DNA of 12,250 nucleotides from an uncultured Bacilli bacterium (GTDB lineage: Bacteria; Bacillota_I; Bacilli_A; RF39; UBA660): contig CANRGW010000026.1 in NCBI GenBank assembly GCA_947630205.1, positions 1 through 12,250 of the forward strand. The letters run 5' to 3'. The notes under the pieces are model-generated. The model did not search any database, was not told the DNA's origin, and saw only the letters and a list, made by a program, of their open reading frames with translations. Positions 1-4,776 of the stretch are shown here, piece after piece. The first letter of the stretch is position 1, and every line of letters begins with the position of its first letter. The translations under genes were made by a program, and so were the position numbers.

Positions 1-1
1 G

Positions 2-76
2 AAAGATATTTTAATTTTTTTCTTGGCATTAGCCTTACTTTTATTAATTGGACTACTTTATGTAGTTTTATTATAA
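2..76 (+). CDS. C-terminal end of a small hydrophobic protein (partial)
   Basis: The frame is open from the window edge to TAA at 74-76 and gives 24 residues, KDILIFF...LLYVVLL. Nearly all are Leu, Ile, Val, Ala or Phe, so this reads as a terminal transmembrane helix ending at the membrane. No start is visible. It could be the end of a small membrane protein; its function cannot be told. It converges on the cotJ genes. So short an AT-rich open frame could also be chance, so confidence is moderate. Confidence 0.45.
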   Translation, partial: KDILIFFLALALLLLIGLLYVVLL

Positions 77-110
77 AGAAAAAATCACCTAAACAACATG
101 CTTAGGTGAT
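77..110 (-). terminator. Rho-independent terminator downstream of cotJC
   Basis: There is a perfect 9-bp stem, atcacctaa at 84-92 with ttaggtgat at 102-110, and a 9-nt loop. Read on the - strand it is followed by TTTTTCTTT (83-75). It lies about 125 nt after the cotJC stop, so that mRNA would have a long 3' untranslated tail. On the + strand no T-run follows, so it works leftward. Confidence 0.65.
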
Positions 111-123
111 GCAAAAAAATTTA

Positions 124-162
124 GGCAACACTCAACATGCTAAAATTAAGTGTTCCTTTTTT
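124..162 (+). terminator. Probable terminator for the small hydrophobic gene ending at 76
   Basis: aacact (127-132) pairs with agtgtt (149-154), extended by gg/cc across one bulged base, with a 16-nt loop. TTTTTT follows directly at 157-162. The large loop makes it weaker than the leftward terminator it interleaves with. It is placed correctly to stop + transcripts before they run into cotJC. Confidence 0.4.
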
Positions 163-234
163 ATTGTATGAAGTTTCCTTCATCTATATACATAATACCA
201 TAAATTAGATTTTTTTACAATGTTTATTTTAATT

Positions 235-792
235 TTATAAACCTTCTTCTAAATACATATCAAATAGTTCTTTAAATCTATTATAATGAACTACTTCTCT
301 TTGTCTTAACCAAAGTAATGGACCTAAAACATCGGGGTCATCTGTTAAATCAATTAGATTTTCATAAACGGCTCTAGCCTTTTGTTCAGCAGCCATATCT
401 TCCATTAAATCAGCCTTAGGATCTCCTGTTGTTGAAACATAAGTAATGGTAAATGGTACACCATTGGCATCAGTTGGATATAAAGCCTTTTTATGTTCAG
501 CATAATGACTATCAAGTCCTGCCGCTTTTAATTCTTCATAAGTTGCATCTTTCATCAATTGATAAATCATTGTTGCTATTATTTCTAAGTGACTCAGTTC
601 CTCGCACGCTATATCCGTAAGTAAGGCTTTTCCCCTATTATCTGGCATAGTATATCTTTGATTTAAATATCTTAAAGCAGCGGCTAATTCACTTTGAGAA
701 CCTCCATATTGCGTTACAAGTAACTTAGCCATTCGTAAATCCTTATTCTTAATATTTACAGGATATTGTAATCTTTTTTGATATGCCCACAT
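235..792 (-). CDS. cotJC: Spore coat protein CotJC, manganese-catalase family
   Basis: 185 residues, normal for CotJC. The opening MWAYQKRLQYPVNIKN and the QYGG..ELAAALRYL and EELSHLE blocks are family hallmarks. The ferritin-like dimetal ligands of manganese catalases are all visible: E35, E65 with H68 (ExxH), then E136, E166 with H169 (ExxH). The enzyme family breaks down hydrogen peroxide. In spore formers CotJC is a coat component made in the mother cell and interacting with CotJA. The frame is open further upstream to 852, but that would overlap the preceding gene and add non-family sequence; the ATG at 792 has GGGAGGT at the right distance. It follows the CotJA/CotJB gene with one base between stop and start, so the two are translationally coupled. 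Confidence 0.95.
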   Translation of the reverse strand: MWAYQKRLQYPVNIKNKDLRMAKLLVTQYGGSQSELAAALRYLNQRYTMPDNRGKALLTDIACEELSHLEIIATMIYQLMKDATYEELKAAGLDSHYAEHKKALYPTDANGVPFTITYVSTTGDPKADLMEDMAAEQKARAVYENLIDLTDDPDVLGPLLWLRQREVVHYNRFKELFDMYLEEGL

Positions 793-793
793 A

Positions 794-1264
794 CTATACC
801 TCCCATGGCCATTTATCTTGTTCCCAACTAAATGGAACATTTTTAATATCATTACTTGATATATCTATAGGACCATATTTCCTTTCATAATTTTCAACTA
901 ATTCATTAGTCATTTTACGATATTTATTAAATAAATTTAAGGCTTCTTTATCATTTGGAAAATTATCTAAATATAGACTTAAATCATGTGATGCAAAAGA
1001 TATCTCTCCAATATTTAACATCATTTCTTCTTTTTCACTATTAACATTAATCTTTAATGGTTGATAGTTTTTATAACCATTATATAAATTTTTAAATAAA
1101 TTACCTCTTAAATAACCTTCATAAGGATTATATAAAGATAATTTATTACTTGTTTCCATTTCATTATAATTATCTAAACCTAAAGGTCCATTATCATTAT
1201 TATAACTTTTATTACCTTTAAAGTTTGTAAAATAATCTATATCATCAAACATACTATAATTCAT
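794..1264 (-). CDS. cotJB: Spore coat protein CotJB with a CotJA-like N-terminal segment
   Basis: 156 residues from the ATG at 1264. Residues about 76-156 are a CotJB domain: a helical region with SLYLDNFPNDKEALNLFNKY and YERKYGPI, ending in the hallmark KWPWEV. Stand-alone CotJB is roughly 85-90 residues, so about 75 are extra. Within them, residues 43-69 (LYNPYEGYLRGNLFKNLY, then NGYKNYQP) match the pattern I know from CotJA: a P/E-rich start, then GT/GN-L-F/W-x-x-LY-x-x-Y. The simplest reading is a CotJA-CotJB fusion or a CotJB that captured the CotJA motif; no separate cotJA is present. The ATG has TAGGGGG 4 nt upstream; an in-frame TTG five codons earlier (1279) lies inside or upstream of that site and is rejected. 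The first 40 residues are Asn/Asp/Tyr-rich and probably disordered. Coat assembly is the likely role. In Bacillus subtilis the cotJ operon is controlled by sigma E; I could not find a convincing sigma-E promoter here. Confidence 0.9.
   Translation of the reverse strand: MNYSMFDDIDYFTNFKGNKSYNNDNGPLGLDNYNEMETSNKLSLYNPYEGYLRGNLFKNLYNGYKNYQPLKINVNSEKEEMMLNIGEISFASHDLSLYLDNFPNDKEALNLFNKYRKMTNELVENYERKYGPIDISSNDIKNVPFSWEQDKWPWEV
798..804 (-). promoter_or_regulatory. Ribosome binding site of cotJC inside the cotJB stop region
   Basis: GGGAGGT on the - strand lies 5 nt before the cotJC ATG and is written by the last codons of the upstream gene (TGG GAG GTA TAG). The conserved W-E-V tail of CotJB therefore also encodes the Shine-Dalgarno sequence of cotJC. 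It decides the start at 792. Confidence 0.85.
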
Positions 1265-1291
1265 ATTTCCCCCTATCAATATAATTTATTT

Positions 1292-1327
1292 AAAGAAAAA
1301 AAATAGTTAAATGATAAATAACTATTT
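1292..1327 (-). terminator. Terminator between the CotO-like gene and cotJB
   Basis: aaatagtta (1301-1309) pairs perfectly with taactattt (1319-1327), with a 9-nt loop. On the - strand a run of Ts (1300-1296, then CTTT) follows. The stem covers the stop codon of the upstream gene at 1326-1328. It separates that gene from the cotJ pair, which must either have its own promoter in the roughly 60 bases before 1264 or rely on read-through. Confidence 0.7.
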
Positions 1328-1655
1328 ATTTTAAAATTTTAATATCTTTTACACTATCTATTTTAATTATTTCATTATTCATAGTAATAATATGATTATT
1401 AACAACTCCTGCTATCTTACAAACCTTTTCTTCATTAGCAAGTATTAAACTAACTTTAGTATTAAATATATAATTGTTTTGATTTATTAATTCTTGAATT
1501 TTCTCTTTTACTGTTAAATCATTATAAGAATTATTAATTTCACTTACTTCTTCTTGACTTAAATTAGGTTTATCTTTTAAACTATCAAAAACTGATTTAT
1601 TATGCTTAACCTTTTTATCTATTGGATTTCGATAAATATTTGGTAACTTTTTCAA
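1326..1655 (-). CDS. Small protein, possible CotO-like spore coat protein
   Basis: 109 residues. The N-terminal half (1-46) is polar and Lys/Asn-rich, probably flexible. The C-terminal part (47-109) starts with a helix, LTVKEKIQELIN, followed by short beta-type segments (TKVSLILANEEKVCKIAGVV, IITMNNEIIKIDSVKDIKIL). This layout (EK-phi-x-x-phi helix, then strands, ending in an I.I.DI..I tail) resembles the C-terminal domain of Bacillus CotO as I remember it, and the gene lies next to cotJ genes. That resemblance is a weak inference and no motif proves it. The start is TTG at 1655, chosen because GGGAG sits 7 nt upstream; the nearby ATG at 1660 is out of frame and closes after two codons. It has its own terminator and is divergent from the SEDS gene. 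Confidence 0.8.
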   Translation of the reverse strand: MKKLPNIYRNPIDKKVKHNKSVFDSLKDKPNLSQEEVSEINNSYNDLTVKEKIQELINQNNYIFNTKVSLILANEEKVCKIAGVVNNHIITMNNEIIKIDSVKDIKILK

Positions 1656-1662
1656 AACATCA

Positions 1663-1667
1663 CTCCC
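1663..1667 (-). promoter_or_regulatory. Ribosome binding site supporting a TTG start
   Basis: GGGAG on the - strand is separated by 7 nt from the TTG at 1655. Nothing comparable precedes any in-frame ATG, so the TTG start is the best reading. Confidence 0.7.
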
Positions 1668-1720
1668 ACTTAATAATATGTAATTAGAATATATTTATTA
1701 ATTCTTTCCATAATAATAAT

Positions 1721-2836
1721 ATGAAAACAAATCGTACTAGTTTAAATATTATTTTTTCTTTAATTATCTTTGCTATTATTAGTATTTTATCTATTTATAC
1801 AACAAGAATTTTTTTAAAAAATAATTTTGCTAATCTTTATTTAAAACAATTAATTTTTTATCTTATAGGAGGAATTGTTACTATTTTTATAACTTATAAA
1901 GGTTTTAATATTTTAAAAAAATATCATTATTTAATATATATTGGTATTAATTTATTACTTTTTTCTCTTTTAATCTTTGGAATACCTATAAATGGTAGTA
2001 AATGTTGGTTTTATATAGGACCAATTAGTTTTCAACCTAGTGAACTTATGAAAATAAGTTTAATTATCACACTTGCAAGTATTATTACTAAGTATAAAAA
2101 TAGTCAAGAAAAAAATATGAAAAAAGAATTTGTTTTATTAATAAAATTATTTATTTTAACCCTTATTCCCTCTCTTTTAACTTTTTTAGAACCAGATACA
2201 GGAGTTGTTATTATTTATTTTTTAATTCTTTTAACTTTAATTATTTTTGCTAATTTAAATAAGAAATGGTATATTATAGGAAGTTTATTATTAATATTTT
2301 TAATTGGTACTTTTTTCTTTTTATATATTTATGAAAAAGATTTATTTGTAAATTTAGTTGGAGAAAATATTTTTTATAGATTAGATAGAATTTTTAATTG
2401 GGCTAATAATTCAGGATTTCAACTTGAAAATAGTTTAATTGCAATTGGTTCTAGTCATATATTAGGTTTTGGTTTTAATAAAAATCCTGTTTATTTTCCA
2501 GAACCACAAACGGATTTTATCTTTGCAACTTTTATTGCTAATTTTGGTTTTTTAGGAGGTATTTTTCTTTTATTTATTATTTTAATATTTGATAGTTCTA
2601 TTTTAAGACTTGCAACGAAAAAGATTAAGTTAATTGATAAATATATTATTTTAGGTATCTTTATTATGCTTTTTTATGGACAAATGCAAAATATTAGTAT
2701 GACTTTAGGATTACTACCAATTACAGGTATTCCTCTTCCTTTTATAAGTTATGGAGGTTCTAGTTTAATTTCTTATATGTTTATTATTGGAATTATTTTA
2801 AATATTAATAGAAATAGATTAAAGTATCGGAATTAA
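1721..2836 (+). CDS. SEDS-family peptidoglycan glycosyltransferase (RodA/FtsW/SpoVE type)
   Basis: 371 residues, almost wholly hydrophobic, with about ten membrane helices, the usual size of the family. SEDS proteins polymerise lipid II into glycan strands at the membrane, together with a class B penicillin-binding protein. Family blocks are present: FQPSE (104-108), EPDTG (157-161), PQTDFIFA (262-269, with D265 matching the essential Asp of RodA/FtsW), and GLLPITGIPLPFISYGGSSL (330-349). The MTLGLLPITGIPLPF form is closer to RodA than to FtsW, but I cannot separate RodA from the sporulation paralogue SpoVE. No penicillin-binding protein is adjacent. A LysM protein follows after a 38-nt gap, in one likely operon. 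No Shine-Dalgarno sequence precedes the ATG; the upstream bases are only A, T and C for about 30 nt. The frame stays open to 1688 without a better start. Confidence 0.92.
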   Translation: MKTNRTSLNIIFSLIIFAIISILSIYTTRIFLKNNFANLYLKQLIFYLIGGIVTIFITYKGFNILKKYHYLIYIGINLLLFSLLIFGIPINGSKCWFYIGPISFQPSELMKISLIITLASIITKYKNSQEKNMKKEFVLLIKLFILTLIPSLLTFLEPDTGVVIIYFLILLTLIIFANLNKKWYIIGSLLLIFLIGTFFFLYIYEKDLFVNLVGENIFYRLDRIFNWANNSGFQLENSLIAIGSSHILGFGFNKNPVYFPEPQTDFIFATFIANFGFLGGIFLLFIILIFDSSILRLATKKIKLIDKYIILGIFIMLFYGQMQNISMTLGLLPITGIPLPFISYGGSSLISYMFIIGIILNINRNRLKYRN

Positions 2837-2864
2837 GTTAAAAAGATTAGAATAAAATGTTTTT

Positions 2865-2870
2865 AGGTGA
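2865..2870 (+). promoter_or_regulatory. Ribosome binding site deciding the LysM-protein start
   Basis: AGGTGA lies 4 nt before the ATG at 2875, and only 1 nt before the ATG at 2872. It lies downstream of the first in-frame ATG at 2857, which has no such site. The start at 2875 also begins the protein right at the first strand of the amidase fold. Confidence 0.7.
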
Positions 2871-2874
2871 TATG

Positions 2875-3915
2875 ATGCAAAAAGTTATTATTAATCCTGG
2901 TTTTGGGGGGAAGGAAAATGGTACGGTAAGTGGTAATATTATTGAAAAAGATTATAACTTAGAAATATCAAAAATTATTTATGATAGACTTAGGGCTTTA
3001 GGAACTAATGCTTATTTAGTAAGAGATGATGATAAAACTTTAAATGATGAAGAACGATTAGAAATAATAGAAAGTTATATAGAAAATGATGATGACATAA
3101 TTATCTTAACGAACATTTTAGCAAGTGGTAATGACCAAGGGGCTGAAATAATTTATGCCTTAAGAAATAGAGATACTTTAGCAAATGAAATAAGTTTAAA
3201 TATTGAAAATATAGGACAAAATATTCTAAAATATTATCAATTAAGAGACCCGAATAATACTTCCATGGATTTTTATAGTATTATTAAAGATACAAAAGAT
3301 TATGAAAGTATCATTGTAAGTTATGGTTATCCCGAAAATCAAAATGATAATTTATTTTTAGAAAATAACCTCGATAATTTAGGAATAGCCGTTGCTAATG
3401 CCCTTTATGATTATTTAAAAAAAGAAAATATTTATACGGTTAAAAATGGTGACAATTTATATCTAATTGCTAATAAATTTAATACAAGTGCAGAAGAAAT
3501 TAAAAATTTAAATGGACTTACTTCTAATAATTTAACAATTGGTCAAGAATTAATTATTCCTAAACTAAAAGAAATTGAAATAGAAAAAGATGATAATAAT
3601 AACTTTTTTTATTATGTTGTAAAGCAACAAGATAATCTTTATAAAATAGCTAGAACTTTTAACACTACTATCAATGCTATTAAAGAAATTAATAATTTAG
3701 AAAATGATAATTTAAAAGTAGCCGAAATATTAAAAATTCCAACGAAAGTTACAACTTCTGATGAGGGTAATTACATTATTTATACAGTTAAATCCGGAGA
3801 CTCTTTATATGCAATTGCCAAGAATTTTCAAACAAGTGTTAATGAAATTAAAAATATAAATGGTCTTAATACAAATAATCTTGCTATTGGTCAAATCTTA
3901 AAAATTCCAAGATAA
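2875..3915 (+). CDS. LysM-repeat protein with a catalytically degenerate Amidase_3 domain
   Basis: 346 residues from the ATG at 2875. Residues about 2-182 follow the N-acetylmuramoyl-L-alanine amidase (Amidase_3) pattern: KVIINPGFGG, then EKDYNLEISKIIYDRL, LGTNAYLVRDDD, ER, DDIIILTNILASG, GAEIIY, and SIIVSYGYPENQNDNLFLEN. In active enzymes zinc is held by the His of GHGG, the Glu of EKD and the His of SIHxNA, and a Glu in LVExGF acts in catalysis. Here these are F10, E24 (kept), N80 and S149, so three of four are lost and hydrolysis is very unlikely. Three LysM domains follow at about 185-229, 246-289 and 301-345, each of the form YTVKxGDxLYxIAxxF...IGQxLxIP, which bind glycan chains. No signal peptide is visible with this start, so export is unexplained; a mother-cell coat or cortex protein, like other LysM spore proteins, would fit (inference). 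It is in one operon with the SEDS gene. Confidence 0.88.
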   Translation: MQKVIINPGFGGKENGTVSGNIIEKDYNLEISKIIYDRLRALGTNAYLVRDDDKTLNDEERLEIIESYIENDDDIIILTNILASGNDQGAEIIYALRNRDTLANEISLNIENIGQNILKYYQLRDPNNTSMDFYSIIKDTKDYESIIVSYGYPENQNDNLFLENNLDNLGIAVANALYDYLKKENIYTVKNGDNLYLIANKFNTSAEEIKNLNGLTSNNLTIGQELIIPKLKEIEIEKDDNNNFFYYVVKQQDNLYKIARTFNTTINAIKEINNLENDNLKVAEILKIPTKVTTSDEGNYIIYTVKSGDSLYAIAKNFQTSVNEIKNINGLNTNNLAIGQILKIPR

Positions 3916-3944
3916 AAGAAACTTCAAAAAGTTTCTTAGTTTTT
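3916..3944 (+). terminator. Terminator of the SEDS-LysM operon
   Basis: aagaaactt (3916-3924) pairs with aagtttctt (3929-3937), a perfect 9-bp stem with a 4-nt loop, followed by AG and TTTTT (3940-3944). It overlaps the stop codon of the convergent gene at 3936-3938. On the - strand TTTT (3917-3914) follows in part, so it may also stop leftward transcripts. Confidence 0.8.
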
Positions 3945-4640
3945 AAAATATATTTTTCGACTACTTTTTAAAACATCTTTATCAGGTACACGGTTAGTTT
4001 CTACATATGGATTTATTTCTTCATCCATATAGGTTTCATGACAACCATCAATGAAATCTCTTTCTTCATCACTTAAATCTTTATAATTAAAGTTTACTTT
4101 CATAATTTTTTCTAAAAGTTTTTGACTTTCAGCATCTAAAGACATTGCACTATAATTAGAAGTATCTAAAGAAGATATAAGAGTAAGCACTTCTTCTTGA
4201 CTAAATTCTTCAATTTTTTTACCTTTTTTTTCTAAAATTCCATATAATGCTATGAAATAAATTGCTTCTGTTATTTTGTTTTCAATCCAAAAATGAAAAC
4301 TACTAGGAGAAATATTATATTCTTCTAAATATTTTTTTAAAGTTTCAGAATTTACATATTGTAAATCTTTAACGGTTTCATAAGTGATATTAGCAGATAA
4401 TTTTAAAATACTTGAACTATCTATTAAAACTCTTGTTATAAGAGCATCATAAAGCGTTTCTAATTCTTTATATTTAGTAGCACTTAAAGCATCTTTTCCT
4501 TGCATTTTCTTTTTTAATTCAGCCATTCTATTTTCTAAATTAATTAATCTAATTCTTCTATACAAGAACATTGGTGTATCTTTTAAATTACTTACTGTTC
4601 TTTTATGAAAAACATCATATTTATTATTACTTTTAGTCAT
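3936..4640 (-). CDS. Unrecognised protein, 234 residues
   Basis: I do not recognise this protein. It is largely helical and charged: residues 28-47 (RRIRLINLENRMAELKKKMQ) could form a coiled coil, 115-135 contain FHFWIENK and a short hydrophobic stretch (ITEAIYFIALYGIL) too weak to call a membrane helix, and the C-terminus is acidic then basic. There is no signal peptide or catalytic motif. The start is the ATG at 4640: GGGGG at 4649-4653 gives an 8-nt spacer, while the longer frame would begin at TTG 4655 with no site. The gene follows a 25-codon ORF with only GA between that ORF's TAG and this ATG, and its ribosome binding site lies inside the small ORF, so translation is probably coupled. 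Both share the promoter at 4748-4776; read-through from tex is also possible. The 3' end converges on the LysM gene. Confidence 0.88.
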   Translation of the reverse strand: MTKSNNKYDVFHKRTVSNLKDTPMFLYRRIRLINLENRMAELKKKMQGKDALSATKYKELETLYDALITRVLIDSSSILKLSANITYETVKDLQYVNSETLKKYLEEYNISPSSFHFWIENKITEAIYFIALYGILEKKGKKIEEFSQEEVLTLISSLDTSNYSAMSLDAESQKLLEKIMKVNFNYKDLSDEERDFIDGCHETYMDEEINPYVETNRVPDKDVLKSSRKIYFKN

Positions 4641-4642
4641 TC

Positions 4643-4720
4643 CTATAGCCCCCAACTTAATTTTTTAACTAGATTTTTTTCTTTTGGAAAATATTCAAGA
4701 CTTAATTCATATTCATTCAT
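4643..4720 (-). CDS. Small 25-residue ORF, leader or small protein
   Basis: The ATG at 4720 is preceded by GAGGGG (4730-4735) with a 9-nt spacer, the best ribosome binding site in this stretch. The ORF ends in TAG at 4643-4645. The product starts MNEYELSLEYFPKEK and ends LVKKLSWGL: an acidic first half and a basic second half. The next gene's ATG begins 2 nt after the stop. Either this is a leader peptide coupling translation to the 234-residue protein, or it is a small functional protein. I see no run of regulatory codons as in amino-acid attenuators. An alternative is that it was once joined to the downstream frame; the frames differ, so this would require a frameshift. Confidence 0.6.
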   Translation of the reverse strand: MNEYELSLEYFPKEKNLVKKLSWGL

Positions 4721-4747
4721 CAAATAATTCCCCTCTGATAGTTTCAT

Positions 4748-4776
4748 ATTATAACATAAAGATAAAAAATATGCAA
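4748..4776 (-). promoter_or_regulatory. Sigma-A-type promoter of the small ORF and the 234-residue gene
   Basis: On the - strand the -35 TTGCAT (4776-4771) and -10 TATAAT (4753-4748) are spaced by exactly 17 nt, with a TGT extended element before the -10. The expected start of transcription is near 4741, leaving a short leader carrying GAGGGG. The -35 directly abuts the tex stop codon. Confidence 0.75.

Noticed and set aside
168..183. Small hairpin atgaag-tttc-cttcat, with a GAAA tetraloop when read on the - strand.
   Set aside because: No T-run follows in either direction, and there is no sign of a conserved RNA around it. It may just be part of the cotJC 3' untranslated region.
793..852. 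Extension of CotJC to a start at 852.
   Set aside because: It would overlap the CotJB-containing gene by about 60 bases, and the family starts at MWAY, where a strong ribosome binding site is found.
1276..1330. Search for a sigma-E promoter before the cotJA/cotJB gene.
   Set aside because: Some boxes resemble parts of the consensus (TCATTTA, TTATATT), but the spacing is wrong, and in this AT-rich DNA such matches are expected by chance.
3411..3915. Three tandem LysM units considered as a DNA repeat array.
   Set aside because: They are diverged protein domains, about 40-45 residues each with linkers, not a nucleotide repeat. No CRISPR-like arrangement, tRNA, rRNA or insertion sequence was seen anywhere in the window.
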